A stretch of 64,000 nt of DNA from Ophioderma brevispina. Taxonomy: Eukaryota > Echinodermata > Ophiuroidea > Amphilepidida > Ophiodermatidae. The DNA lies in NCBI GenBank assembly GCA_023653785.1, contig JAMKCH010084956.1, positions 158,371-222,370 on the forward strand, written 5' to 3'. The notes beneath the pieces were generated by a model, which saw only the letters and a list, made by a program, of their open reading frames with translations, did no database searches and was not told the DNA's origin. The translations under genes were made by a program, and so were the position numbers. Positions within the stretch are counted from its first letter, which is position 1, and every line of letters starts with the position of its first letter. Below are positions 1-11,782 of the stretch, piece after piece.

Positions 1-722
1 CAACGCATTGGCCGTTTGGCATAGGCAGCAGCAAGACTTTGTAGTAGAGATGAATTGGACGCTCACTCCAGGACAGGTCTCGGTATCCCACATGGTAGCC
101 CCGCAGGCTTGAACAGGTCTGACATTCACTAAATGTGAAAGAATGCTACGGGGTATAATGCAATCAATGACCTTGCTAATCGGTGCATTTAATGGGCAAA
201 ATCCCCACGTAATATTCACAATCCCTTTATTTGGATCAGGAAAGAAATAACCTTGACCAGTACGTAACATTTTGTTGAAAAGAAGATAGAATTTGATAAG
301 TTAGATAAAATTGAAATAGACAGGTTAGAGCAAAGACGATTATAGCGCAGAAAAAGTTAAAATGAAAAGGGTATAACCTATATCTATCACTGATCATTAA
401 GTTCATAACATGAAATTCAAATCAGCCGAGACGATCTGACAATATGTGACCGAAGATGGAACCTCACTGGTGTTAATTTACACGACAATATGGTGATAAA
501 TCACTTGGAAAACTTGGTTTAAAAACAGTTAATAATCCAGAGAAGAAATGACGCGTTCAATTACAGGATTATACCATTAATATGTAATGTAGGAATCATA
601 GAAGTATAATCTTACTAGATGGTATGAGTCGTTTCATGGTTAATATTACATGCCTGAATATTTCTTTTTAAAGAAATGAGGACTATGCTTTGTACCCACC
701 TTCCGGTAAACATTTTATGTAA
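1..722. other. Unassigned AT-rich DNA
   Basis: I see no recognisable coding region, repeat or RNA gene. Open frames are short, have random-looking composition and run on both strands. Confidence 0.5.
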
Positions 723-840
723 AAGTCGCAAGTATGCAAATGACGTGTTGCAATTGAATCCGTCATGCACTGTTGTATGATGTTGTGCAGTAGCGCTTGA
801 CGGAATCAATTGCATTACCTCATTTGCATACTTGGGACTT
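723..840. repeat. Imperfect hairpin, MITE-like
   Basis: The left arm (about 723-768) contains AAGTATGCAAATGA and CAATTGAATCCGTCA. The right arm (about 796-840) contains the inverse, TGACGGAATCAATTGCA and TCATTTGCATACTT. The arms are about 45 bp and the loop about 28 bp. No transposase is present. It is most simply a small non-autonomous inverted-repeat element; no target duplication was identified. The 108-codon reverse frame over it (615-941) is probably a chance reading of the hairpin. Confidence 0.6.
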
Positions 841-1889
841 CTATTATATGAAACCAGTTTCCTTGTTCTGTATTTTTTAGGAATGTGGGTTTCTGTAATT
901 TTCCAGAATATGCTGAACAATGAGAAAACGATTATTACCACTGCCTTCTGCGAAATCTAAGAACACTCTAAATCCAAGTAGGCTTTCCAGTTGAAACAGT
1001 TTTCAGACACTTAAGGTTGTTATGAGCAAAAATAACATGTAGTGTCTTTTGGGGTATATACACCCCTTAAATTCATAAATGCCATTTATGCCACTTTTAA
1101 AAAATCACGGAGCGGGCCCCTGCCTTGTATGTAGTGGGAGATTGCTCCAATGTCTAACAAGACACATTATACTACCTCCCTTTTTGCGGTGATGGTCAGG
1201 CTGGTAGTTATTAACCTCAAGGGATGTAAGGGATATACCAGTTGTCGAGCGACCCTTTTTTGTTCCAACCACCTGTCGATCCTCATCTCCGCAAGTCTTC
1301 AATGGTACACTGTTAATATACACAGCACACTTCTGGTACACATTATTTTTAATCACATTTGAAAATGGTGTCAATAATTCCTCTGTCAGTACTGAAGGTT
1401 GGGGCAGAAAGTGCATATAAACTGACTTGTGATAGTACCATTTGCATACTCGCACGGAAAGTCTCGGTGACCCACATAGACCATGTAGACACTTGATATC
1501 ATTTTTGCAATGTAATTATCCAAACCAAATGCCATAACGCTGTAAAACCGTACATTTTTACATGCCTAATCCTACAATACGAACAACTTGTCAGCAGTTC
1601 CAAAAATAATTCTGATCATGTGTGTAAATTTTTACCCGGCTGCAGGATGACTTGAACCCCTAGGGTTGGAACCAAAGACGAATATGTTAGTGTACATTAA
1701 AACATAATTGGACGCGATTTCAAATTTTACCCTGCACTAACATTTACCCGCTCTCGAGAGGGGCAAGCATTCTTCAATTTGAACCCCACATTTTCTGACA
1801 GTCTGGTCTCTATTGATCCTAAAACAGCAAGAAACTCCAAGCAGAAACTTATTATTATTTCAGGCAGCAAAGATCCTACCATACCACAT
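841..1889. other. Unassigned DNA
   Basis: The stretch contains overlapping short frames on both strands (1105-1455 minus, 1150-1362 plus) with no recognisable domain. No repeat structure was seen. Confidence 0.45.
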
Positions 1890-4105
1890 AATTGAGGCGC
1901 AAAGCCAAATAAGATGGTAATCGGTAATGCTACCGTAAAGTTAAAGGTTCATTTTCTATCCACAAGCCTCATTCCCCCGAATTACCCTCAAGATATGGAG
2001 ATATTAAGAACATTATATAGCAATTTTGTAATGTATATCTGTTGTTAATCTTTATCACAGTGGCCAATATACCTGTGATAAAAACATTTTTTGGAATTCT
2101 TCTGGAATACGCTTTTTTTTCCTAGGATACTTTCGAACCATAAACAAAATGTTATGTTGGGATTACGAAATGCCGCTTTCATATAAATGTTCCTACAGAT
2201 ATGTCGCTTTTGTGCATTTCATTTTATTACAAAATAGCTATATGAATGAACTGGAAATACCTTTAAATTGTTTATTTGTCAAACGGCGGTTTCTGACTCA
2301 TTAAAAAAGTGTGGAAAATGACATTGCTCTGTGCAGGCAAAAGTAATAACAATTGTGGGCATTTATATGACTATCAAGCTTTTATTTATTTATGTATTTT
2401 AGAATTCGCAATTTCTACAACTACTATTGAAAGTAATAATAATACCGACAAATTGGTCATCCATATTATTGTGAATCCTATCGGATGGATTTGACATCAA
2501 TGAACAACGCAAATGTCTTTGGTATTTCCGGTTCAACTAGGAGGAAACTACATTTATTTTTGATAGGATTATGATGTACAGGCAAGAATTGATTGATATG
2601 TAATAAAAAATGAGTATGTTAGATATTAAAATTATATCTTGTGAGCTCTTGTGTTATATAATGGTGGTAAGCCTGACAATCAATAACTTCAACTAACTAT
2701 TTCATAACGTTTTAATTAAATATGTTTAGGCAACAAGCGTTATCTTATGCTAACGATTATAAATAATTATCCAAAACAGGTGAATGTTTGAAGTAGTATC
2801 CCAAATGGGATAGGCTTTTCTGTGCATTTGCTATCAGATGGTCAAATTATAGTTTAAAATGTGTAGAGGACAGACCAAAAGTACTAAAGCAGATTGTCTA
2901 TGGCACTGGAACCTTTAACTAGCAAGTATTCTAAATATTGAAGTGGTTAAAAACAATAGCCTGCGTAAGAGAACTGAGAGTCCCATTATAAACTCGATAA
3001 AGAGTGTACACATTCAATAAAATAGAAAGAATATGAGTGTGGCCTTTGCAGCTGATAATAATAACGATACCTCATTCCTGTCCATATTCTAACACCAAAA
3101 TTGTAAGCTCCTTGTCAACCGGACTGCCATTTAGGTAAAAGCACCCGAAGGGTGGGTGGTTTTATTTCTTTATTGAAGATCCGATTCCTATAATTTTCGT
3201 ACCATAGGATAGCGTAGAGTTTCTTTTCCACTGGTATATTATCATTATGTCGTCACTCAGATGTCGTAAGTTAAGGAAGTTATGATCACACTGCTTATAT
3301 GGTGGAAAATTGATATTTCGTGAGGTGAGAATGCAAGGTTCTAACTGACTTGTTGGTCATTTTAAGATATGGACGTTTAATAAATGTATAAACTTAAACA
3401 ATTTATATATCCTTTTAAAACTTAGTAAATGTACATTTAAAAAAAAAGTATCGTTATCTCGCAAAAAAAGTCAGTTAGAACGTTCTAATTCTCAGCTCAC
3501 GATTTTGTCATTTTAGTGACTCAAAAAATTTATGATTACAGTACTTAAACTCAAATTGGGATTTTATAAGAACAATAGATAAATAATTATAATTATTCGG
3601 TAATTATTATACTTTGCCTGAGCAACTTTTCAAGGATTTCATTCATGGCATATTTTGTAATAACAAAAATGCGCAACAGCGGCATTAATGTGTCATGATA
3701 TCTGTAGAAACCTTTATATTAAAGGCATTTCGTGATCCTAGTATTGTACTTTCTGTTTATGGCTCGACAGATATCCTTGAAAAAAAAGCGCATTCCCAGA
3801 ATAAATTCCAACGATGCGCTATGTGTTACGACGAATGTTTCCATCACATGTACCAATGCCGGCTGTTTATAAAGTTATGTTCGATATACATTACAAAATT
3901 GCTCTATATTTCTTGAAGAAACGAACGCGTCTGTAGATGAAATTAGGCATACATACATTACGTGGATCAACCGTTCAGATGACATTTAAATCTCAATTAC
4001 TTGGGGTATTTCGGGGAACGAGGCTGTGGATAAGGAAATGACTTTCTAACTTTACGGTAGCATTACCAATTACCATATTATTTGGCTCTGCGCCCAATCG
4101 TAATA
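1890..4105. mobile_element. Long-inverted-repeat (fold-back-like) element, about 2.2 kb
   Basis: The two ends are diverged inverted copies of each other over several hundred bases. Left 1892-1945 (GGTAATGCTACCGTAAAGTT) pairs with right about 4047-4100 (AACTTTACGGTAGCATTACC). Matching continues inward with small indels: TATCCACAAGCCTC against its inverse near 4020, AGCAATTTTGTAATGTATAT (2020-2040) against 3870-3900, and a CATAAACA / ACGAAATGCC / CTACAGATAT block (2140-2200) against 3695-3780. Arms are roughly 400-470 bp around a 1.2 kb interior. No transposase was recognised and no clear target duplication was found. The interior holds a segment related to another repeat family (3140-3345). 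The diverged arms suggest an old insertion. Confidence 0.72.
3140..3345 (+). repeat. Fragment related to the GTTACCACCCCC repeat family
   Basis: The block containing CCGATTCCTATAATTTTCG, GGATAGCGTAGAGTTTCTT and GGTGGAAAATTGATATTTCG closely matches 46325-46490, which is part of a member of the G-run family. It begins with CACCCGAAGGGTGGGTGG, a weak version of that family's terminal motif. It lies inside the interior of the 1.9-4.1 kb element. A further short inverted repeat (about 3320-3350 against 3470-3500, GTTCTAACTGAC) lies just downstream. Confidence 0.55.
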
Positions 4106-6900
4106 TTTATTTATATCTCACAGATCGATAGCGCAATACCCTGGAGATATGAATATTCCCCGTAGCGTTGTGTTGTGTTTAATCCCCGTTTGTGTTTAAT
4201 ATTATTGAACATTTCTATGACATCTGCTGTAATTCTCAGCGATTTACAACATAACGGCTATATTTGTTTGCTCATGCAATAATCTACGGGATACAAGTGT
4301 AAACACGATTAATACACTAAATATGAATTTATCAAAGCTAGGAAATATGATGAAGAATAACATCATCAATTGTATTTTTACTACATTACAAAAATCCTTA
4401 ACACACCCGTGAAAAAATGCAAGGCAACGATGGATGGGTATTTGTTGACATACGAATTACGATAGAAACACGCGGAGATTTATGTTGTAGAAAAGGTCGA
4501 TTAATCATTTGGTTCCTGAAAGGAAGGTGGTGTGCGTAGCAGTATCCCACAACTGACAGATGCACCTACATGTTAGTTTAGGACTGGAGGAAATTGGTTA
4601 CCTAATTTTAAACTGTTAAAGGTACAATAAAATCATACTGAGTAGATTGTTTAACCACAACAATAAGAAAACTAATGCAATTGCTTAATAGTAACATTTG
4701 CCTAGTTTAGGTAATAGAAAAGAGTGTGTGTTTTATTCGCTTTAGAAAGTATCGTAACAAAGCTAACCCCTTGAATTAGTGCAGCTGAAAGAAAAGAGAA
4801 AACGAAATCTAAATCTTGTAATGCATTTGATTTCTTACGCATTATAGGCTGGGGATTTAGGTCACATTGTGACGCCAGATAACTGGAAAATTAAAACGGT
4901 AATAAGTCAGAAGAACCTTAGGGTTTTCAGTAATTCTATCCGTTTCTAATTATAGATAGAAGCCGAAAGCCTATTCTTAAAACGTAGAACCCCTATCTCA
5001 ACATGCTCAAACAAGATATCTATGTACTGCCAAATAATTGTTTACATGATCAAATGAAAATTAATCTGTATATACTTGAAAATTATATCAAAATGTTTAG
5101 CTTACCAGGGTGGGATAATTTTATTTTTTCTTCTCATGTAATCGAGGGCAGGCATCTATCTCGGTTCGTCTATTTTGTACTTCCTCTAGTTTTACGAATA
5201 TCATGTTTACAGACGATTTGAAGCACGTGTGGATAGTGGAGCTTTCTTTAGATAATTGCCAATTTTACTTTTGACGACATTTTCTTCTAATTTTCCCAAC
5301 CTTTTAAATGTGGTTCATGCTTCAAAACAGGTCGACTTTGAATATTTAAATTTTAGGCAATAAATCAACACTCTGCATTTTGCATGTTCTAACCGGGGTT
5401 CTAACGGTATTGTTATTCCCTCCTTCGACTATAATGCAAGATACACCACTATTTAGTAGATGCATGCGGGGATGCATAAGATTCCGAATGTTATAGTCTT
5501 CATTGATTTCGATGGAGTTGCCTAACATTCATTTTAGAAATACGATATAGGTATTTATTTGCATCCCAAACTGAGACTTTTCCTTTTCTTGTTCATTGAT
5601 ATCACCATGCTACCGGGCCTTGCCAATCGTTGTATTTTATCTAGAGGGGACATTAATGGTATCCAACATGTACGTGTTCGTCCCACATACTTTTTTATGG
5701 TAACAAGAAATGTATACACGTAATAAAATAGTCCCGTGCTCCAATCATGTCACCGTATTTTACAAGATTCAATGTTTGCATTGCGTGAAATGTCCAGGTG
5801 CAATTGCAGAGACGTTTCTTATTATATGCAAGCTGGTACTATTTCATGCTACTTTTCTACTTGCTGCTGAATCCGGAGGGCAATGACATCACCGCCCTCA
5901 TTCCTCATGCATGCACCTGTCGTGCTGTTGGCATATTTTGAGCATTTATTCGGCGGCTTGTCTTGGGATTATGGCTTTGTCTTGGTTATTACATGGGAGT
6001 ACTTTTGTCTGTAGAGCTTGTGAAAGAGATTGATCTGAATAGTGCAAGGTGGTTTAACCTATTAGTGTACGTGTAGCACCCGCGTACATCAATGTGCGTA
6101 AAAATGGCATTTTTGCCTGGAAAATATGCAAATTCTATTATTGAAGTGGGCTTGTAGCACGGGTTCATCACAGTGTTTGAGAATATTTTTCCTGTAGTAC
6201 CCACGCTTATCCTAAACTGGTTTGAAGAGTACCTGGGGTCCCCTCGCAAAACTCTTAAATCTACGCGAAAACTACGTCACTCTGAATGGAACAAATGCAT
6301 CTTTAGTGTGTCTAATAAATATGATGTGATTTGCATGATTTTCGCCCTCTATGAAATCTATCAACAGTGTTTTTCTGTTGTTATACTTCTTCCTGCATAG
6401 AATCCGAAACTTTCATCAGCACGTTATGCAATTATCGCCAGTTAGGCAAGACCACCCCTTTTCAATATCCGCCAATGGGATTTACACAGTAAGCCAAAAT
6501 GATTGAGGGGAGAAAAGTTGGTATGAACATTATAGTATAGCGCTCTTACCATAAATCATAGATTGCATAAAGTATACACTTTGTGAATCCTTGTATCATG
6601 CAGGCCTATACACCGGAATTTTGGGGTGGGCGGAACGTCGAAAAGTGGATTTAAACAAAAAAAGAATCTGCGCTTTGCGTAGATAGTTTCGTAAAAGTGG
6701 ATCTTAGCTCCACCTCTCCAAAATGTCCATTGTGAGTTTGAAACCTCACACCAAAAAGTGGGAGTTTTTATAAGGCTATATGTTAACAACAAACGATCAC
6801 AGTTAATTGATCTCAAAGAGGGTGCAAGTCATGAGATTCACAGCACAATTTTTTTTTGAGACACAATTTAATATAAAAATATCTATTATGTGGGACATAT
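4106..6900. other. Unassigned AT-rich DNA
   Basis: No coding region, RNA gene or clear repeat was recognised in this 2.8 kb stretch. The short frames at 5003-5221, 5989-6249 and 6173-6400 show no domain signature, and two of them overlap on opposite strands. Confidence 0.45.
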
Positions 6901-7084
6901 GCATGAGTTAGCACACATGTAGTGTTACGTATGTATCGCAGACGGACCTCCAGCTTGGTTCATGTCATCGCCCGTCCAACGAAGCGGAATATCTATGCCG
7001 TTCTTGATACTGTTGTTATTGTTATTGGTGGTGCTATATTTCTTATTTTTGTATTAAATTTGCAAACTTATATTTCTTTTCTAG

Positions 7085-7196
7085 AAACGCTGCTTCAAGA
7101 ATGTCAGATACTTCCAAATGGAATGTTGACGATCAAATTCCCAGGTTTCAACTGTCAGAACTCTTAAAAAGATTGCAAGAAGAATCAACTCATTGA
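7085..7196 (+). CDS. Candidate terminal coding exon, unknown product
   Basis: A pyrimidine-rich tract ending TTTCTTTTCTAG (to 7084) resembles a 3' splice acceptor. The frame from 7086 continues to TGA at 7194-7196. From the internal ATG at 7101 it reads 31 residues, including QIPRFQLSELLKRLQEES, which would form an amphipathic helix. A second in-frame stop follows at once. A donor-like GTAAGT lies just after (about 7203), so the segment could also be an untranslated exon. No family is recognised and there is no upstream partner exon I can defend. The call rests on one splice-like signal and residue composition only. Confidence 0.25.
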
Positions 7197-7199
7197 TAA

Positions 7200-8012
7200 T
7201 AGTAAGTAGGAATACCGGCAGATATTTTTCACTTCAGAATGGTTATTCCTTTCTCCCACGTGTATAGCTCATTGTGCACTTCATATTATCATGACCTTTT
7301 GCCTGCTAACATACTAATACATTACATTATTATTTTCATGAATGGATTTTTACACAATTCATATACAACCCTTTGGTATTATTTCGGCATTAGTTTATTT
7401 AACTCACAGGGTTAATCCTTTCATATTTAGAAAGAGGTTGTATTAAGGTTCATTTCAAGCACGTCATTCAAATTCCAAGAACCATAGAAAGCGCAATAGT
7501 ATCTGGGTAAAAGATGTAAACACATTTGAAATTTTCTAGCTGACATTAATATTTCACTAAAGAAAAAGAAAACAAAGTGCCATGCGAAACTAAAGGGAAA
7601 ATGGCAAACATATCAATTACCACTTGGAAACGGCGGATAGAAATGTAAGTAGCATTATGGTGGCCTTTTTGTCAAACAAATTCTGTTTGTTTCCAATGGC
7701 TTATTAGGTAATTTAGTTAAGTTCTCATTTCCCTTTCATAGGTCGAGTGCTTGCGCACCGCAAAATTAAGTGTCTATAGAGTTTTATCCCGTTGACTTAT
7801 AGTCATTTTGTGTCCTGTTATGCGATCAAAATAAATTAATAAATTTAGCTTCATTAAATCGCAATCATGTCATTGCGCTTGATTACTACGAAATCATTGG
7901 ATTCATGCTAGCTTCTAATAGGCGACTGTCGTTTAAGCACACAAACATATCGATATTTCGATTACGACACCCCGATATGATAGCAGTTGTTATCCGGGGT
8001 TGCTATCTCAGG
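7200..8012. other. Unassigned DNA
   Basis: AT-rich sequence with no recognisable feature. It could be intronic if the exon call upstream is right. Confidence 0.4.
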
Positions 8013-8013
8013 C

Positions 8014-8066
8014 TGGCCGCAAGAGGACTCGAACCCACAAGCTTTAGATCACAAGTCTAGTGTCCT
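8014..8066 (-). tRNA. tRNA-like fragment (tRNA pseudogene or SINE head)
   Basis: Read on the minus strand, this has an anticodon-arm-like CTAGACTTGTGATCTA, whose loop would place TGT (threonine) as anticodon. It is followed by GTGGGTTCGAGTCC, an almost perfect internal B-box/T-loop, and a TTGCGGCCA 3' end. The T-stem pairs poorly and the 5' half (acceptor and D-arm) is missing. The break point coincides with the target site of the adjacent hAT-type element, but removing that element does not restore the 5' half. It is therefore a truncated tRNA pseudogene or tRNA-derived SINE piece, not a working tRNA. Confidence 0.5.
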
Positions 8067-8072
8067 TCTATT

Positions 8073-8457
8073 CAGGCGCGTAACCAGACCTGAGCCTCCG
8101 GGGTGGCAAGACTCAAGAAGTTCCCCAATTTTTTCCGGCTCGCTACGCTCGCCGGGTAGACCCATATTTTTTTCACTAGGTTCGAAATTCTGAAGGGGGG
8201 GGATAATTGCTTTACTTCTCCGTCCCTTTACCTCCTCTTTCGTCTCTCCTTCCCCTTTCCTTCTCTCTTTTCCCTTTTCTTCTCTTTTCCCTTCTCCTTC
8301 CCCTTTCCTTCTCTCTTTTCCCTTCTCCTGCCCCTTCCCTTCTCTTTCTCCCTCTTCTTCCCCTTCTTCTCGTCCCCATTTTACTCCTTCTCCGTCCCCA
8401 TTTTAGTTGTCCGGGGGGTCAGTCTGCCCCCCCGCCACCCCGCTGGTTACGCCACTG
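8073..8457. mobile_element. Non-autonomous hAT-type element with perfect 8-bp TSD
   Basis: The left end reads CAGGCGCGTAACCAGACC and the right end GGTTACGCCACTG. They are inverted, and the right one matches the CAGTGGCGTAAC terminus typical of hAT elements. The 8 bases before the left end (8065-8072) and after the right end (8458-8465) are both CTTCTATT, an exact 8-bp target-site duplication as made by hAT transposases. The interior is a long pyrimidine tract with no transposase. The left terminus is degraded (CAGGCGCG where CAGTGGCG is expected). The same termini occur at 50694-50909 and 44361-44372. Confidence 0.85.
8211..8400 (+). repeat. Polypyrimidine low-complexity tract
   Basis: About 190 bases are almost only C and T, built of CCCTTTCCTTCTCTTTT-type units, on the plus strand. 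It lies inside the hAT-type element and produces a false 89-codon frame rich in L, S, P and F. Such homopurine-homopyrimidine DNA can form triplex structures. Confidence 0.85.
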
Positions 8458-8622
8458 CTTCTATTTATTTATGTGATTTATGAAAGTGGCTTACATTTAT
8501 ATACTATGATAATATATATTTAAGTACAATAATTAATGCTTTTAAATGTTGATGAATTTGGCCAAGTGAGATAATTCATGAAATCAAGCTATGACATTTT
8601 GTGTATTTACACTATTTGCACT

Positions 8623-10192
8623 CACTGTTAACACGTTTATTAACATTTTTAAGCTTGTTGGTTACAATTTTAATCAACCTAGGATTACCAGGTGAAGCAC
8701 ACATTTGTTGGTTAAAACCGTAATCAAAATTAATATCTGGTTGTTTAAAACTTTATTCAACTGTTGGATACTTCTATTTGCTCAATGTTGGTTAAAAGGA
8801 TTTTGGTTAAACTAAAAACAGATTGTTGGTTAAAATGTTAATCATTTGTTGGTTATTATTATTAATACTTAATATGGGGTTGGTTAAAACTAAATCATTT
8901 GTTTAAGCATTTGTTGGGTTATTCCACCATGTAATATTTCACAGAACTAGTTTGAAGTCTTGTCTGTAGTCTATGTCAATACTTCAATGAGGGATTATAT
9001 AGAGCAGGGGTGTCCAACCTTTTTGGCACAGGGGCCGCATTGGTTAAATCCACAACTATTGCGGGCCGCAAACAAGTAATCGGGAGTCTCACGTTTGGTG
9101 TATGACGTACCTACAAAGGCTTCGAAGTAGGACCCATATCTATACCAATATGTTTGCCGAAAAGGGGAGTCATAGCAATAGAAGAGATGCATATTTTTTG
9201 GTCAAATTTAACACAATTTTCCATTTTGTTGACCTTTTCAGTAAATTTGGGAAAAAGGGCCTTCATTTTTAAGAATTGGACTAATTTTTCACCCCACAAT
9301 TTTTCGAAAATTTTGGTTCAGATTGATGAAATTGGACTATTTCCAACAATAAGTTCGGTTGCATATTGGGAAATTGACTAATTCAAATGATTTTTTTTCC
9401 AAAATCTATTATTTAAAGATATTTATGCTTTTTAATTTTTTCTGGGATATCCCTCGTGTGGCCGCATGAAGCTCTTAGTCGGGCCGCAAATGGCCCGCGG
9501 GCCCGCAGTTGTACACCCTGAATATGAGCTTTATTCGGTCAGGTATATAATCTCTTATTCACTGGCCGCTCATTGAAGTCTTGACTGTGACCCTAGACTA
9601 GACTATTAAACCCTGTCGAATTTTCAGCGACGAAAGTGAGTAGCTGTGAGTCTCCGAGTCTCACAAGATCCTGAAAATGCCAAAATATAGTCTCCGTGCA
9701 ACCCAAACCGTTGTGAGGCAAGGCTGAAACCGATCAAGAAAAGTCTGGAGTATATAGGCAATGCCCTGACTCATATCACTGAATTAGCGACGTCGTCACG
9801 CTCTCGAAACCGGTCGTGTTTGATTTTGCCAGACGACGACTGTCGCCTCGCTTTCAAATTGGTCATGTGACCGATATTTTAATAAACATTGTGCAAAATA
9901 GATGATTTTACCATCACGGATAAAGATTTAACCCACAATTGAAAATTTAACAGAAGAATATTCAGATACGTGTTTTTTTGGTATTTTTAATCTGTTGTTT
10001 GTTAAGAAAATGCTTGGCGTTTCATAAATTAACCTACGTTGATATCTTTTATCACCAACACACGTTTCAATCTTTAATCAACACAATATTAAATGACACG
10101 TTTAATCAACTCGTGTTTTTTAAGCAACGTTGTGCGATTTTTAATCAATCAACTATTAATAATCCGTGTTGTTAATACCTGTTTTAACAGTG
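8623..10192. mobile_element. Fold-back-like element with subterminal TTGGTTAAAA repeats
   Basis: The ends are inverted: CACTGTTAACACG-TTATTAACA on the left, and TGTTAATACCTGTTTTAACAGTG-type sequence on the right. The left arm (8640-8930) is a degenerate tandem series of GTTGGTTAAAA / TTAATCAA units. The right arm (10000-10190) carries the inverse TTTAATCAAC / GTTGTTAAT units. Further in, about 8950-9000 (GTCAATACTTCAATGAGGGATTATA) is inverted at 9550-9600 (TATAATCTC...CTCATTGAAGTCTTGAC). A hAT-type element sits near the centre. No target duplication was found. No protein is encoded. Confidence 0.65.
9005..9520. mobile_element. hAT-type non-autonomous element, nested
   Basis: It begins CAGGGGTGTCCAACC and ends GTTGTACACCCTG, giving inverted termini of about 14 bp of the hAT kind. 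Just inside both ends are GGGCCGC-rich blocks (GGCCGCATTGG; GGGCCGCAAATGGCCCGCG), a layout common in hAT/Charlie-like elements. The flanks (ATATAGAG and AATATGAG) resemble a decayed 8-bp target duplication. The interior is AT-rich with no transposase; short frames on both strands are not meaningful. It sits near the centre of the fold-back element. Confidence 0.75.
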
Positions 10193-11222
10193 TAGATAGA
10201 AACCCGCTATCGAACCGATCTTTAAACACGCATGTACTTTTTGCATGCGTCTAAGCTATTTGCGTGTATCTTCAACAAAATTGTTTCATTATATCACATA
10301 TATTTCTACAAATGGACTTGGATTCCAAAGAAAACAAATACTTAGGATATTTAGTTTAGCATGTAAATTGTATGCACAGATGGATGTAAACTTGCATAAT
10401 TGGCGGTAAAATGGCGTATTTTCGCAGTATTTTATTTTGCTTGATTTTGAAGGTGAAATACACAGCATTAGGAATATTTTAACATAAAACAGAATGGCAA
10501 ATGGGTGCAAAAACATTATAAAATATGATATTACACTGTTTGCTAATTTATGATTTCCTATTGACAGGCAGCCATAACTTTACAGATTAAAAAAAAAAAC
10601 AGTCTAAAATCATCCTTGATGTATGATTTGGGCTGAAGGGTGTGTTTGTTGGTTTGTCTAGTGTACCTTCAAGTTTACAAAAATCGACAAAATGCCCAAT
10701 TGACAGCACAGAAAATCTAACAAATCTATAAATTGCTAACGTTTCAAGTAAATTTACGAAGGTTTCTAACAGTGTGCCCATCTTTCCGTATTTAAGTGTA
10801 GCTTACGTTGATGACAATCATGAGTTTAGAAACATAACCTCAGTCTTATTAATTTGTCAATCATTAGTAATGATTTGACAACGTGTTTTTTTGTTTCTTT
10901 TTTTTCTAGGAATCACCTAATTGCATGCAATTTTTTCTTAAACTTATTAAATGTCTTCAAAAACCTGTTATTTTCGCTGAAGGTTTGTAACATCAAACCG
11001 CAAAGCATATGCACATTTGCTAAACTGGCCATTTTCCTTTCATACTACACGGGTTTCATGTTCTAAACGTAATCACATCTGTCAACAGTAGATCATTAAT
11101 AAAGACATCAATCAAAACCACACCTGAAAGCAATTTAAGTTCTCAGTCAAGCATAGGTAAATGGTTTGAACTATAATGATACTAATGGTGCTCAGTGACA
11201 TACCGTATTTTATTAACTTTAT
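10193..11222. other. Unassigned AT-rich DNA
   Basis: No repeat or gene was recognised. A strong-looking splice acceptor (TTTGTTTCTTTTTTTTCTAG) ends near 10910, followed by a 26-codon open frame to a stop at about 10990. Its AT-rich composition gives little support for coding. Confidence 0.4.
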
Positions 11223-11255
11223 ATCTTTTTGTAGGTGATGTTTCGTCAGATGTAA

Positions 11256-11453
11256 ATGAGGTACTACCCCGCTGCTCGTTACTTTAAACCCCTGGCATAT
11301 GACAATTTGGATACCCGGAAGACACACAGAACTCACTCACCGTTGTGGCTTGAACTGGATTCATTCAATCTGCATGTGGATATGGACACTTCACCGTCTA
11401 CACCAATCAGCTTTGAAACCTTGAGAATAAAGTCATCACAGTTTAATTGTTAA
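11256..11453 (+). CDS. Candidate coding exon or ORF, unknown product
   Basis: This 65-codon frame starts with MRYYPAARYFKPLAYDNL and contains WLELDSFNLHVDMD. Its base composition is less AT-biased than the flanks, with many codons ending in C or G, which is unusual here. A TCTTTTTGTAG acceptor-like site ends about 20 bases upstream, but an in-frame TAA lies just before the ATG, so the frame cannot run straight from that acceptor. There is no recognised domain, signal peptide or membrane segment. It may be a real exon or an old transposon coding fragment. Confidence 0.28.
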   Translation: MRYYPAARYFKPLAYDNLDTRKTHRTHSPLWLELDSFNLHVDMDTSPSTPISFETLRIKSSQFNC

Positions 11454-11619
11454 TTACTTTGTTAACGTTTTAAACGTAACATTATTTTAACAACATCTGT
11501 CTAACGATTATGTTTAAAGAAAAATGCTTCATATATGCCTTATTGCTATTGACTACAGATTAAAGAAGTTTAACACAACTCATCTGTATAATTAATTTGA
11601 ATAGGTATACAGACTTATT

Positions 11620-11757
11620 CAATAACTAGCCATGTTGGTGAATTACAGAGACGTATTCCAGGACTACAATACCATCAAGTGTCAATAATCCTTGTGCAAA
11701 TGTATCGTAGTCCTGAAATGTGTGTATCTTGTCCACCAATACGGCTGGTGACGGTCA
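11620..11757. repeat. Imperfect hairpin, MITE-like
   Basis: The left arm, TTGGTGAATTACAGAGAC...CAGGACTACAATA (11632-11672), pairs with the right, TATCGTAGTCCTG...CTTGTCCACCAATACGG (11704-11745). Arms are about 42 bp with mismatches and the loop about 30 bp. It resembles the other short palindromic elements in this window. Confidence 0.55.
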
Positions 11758-11782
11758 TATTGAACAGGGGTCTAAAACCATG

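Noticed and set aside
8207..8476. 89-codon frame rich in Leu, Ser, Pro and Phe resembling a signal or membrane segment
   Set aside because: It is the translation of a polypyrimidine tract inside a hAT-type element.
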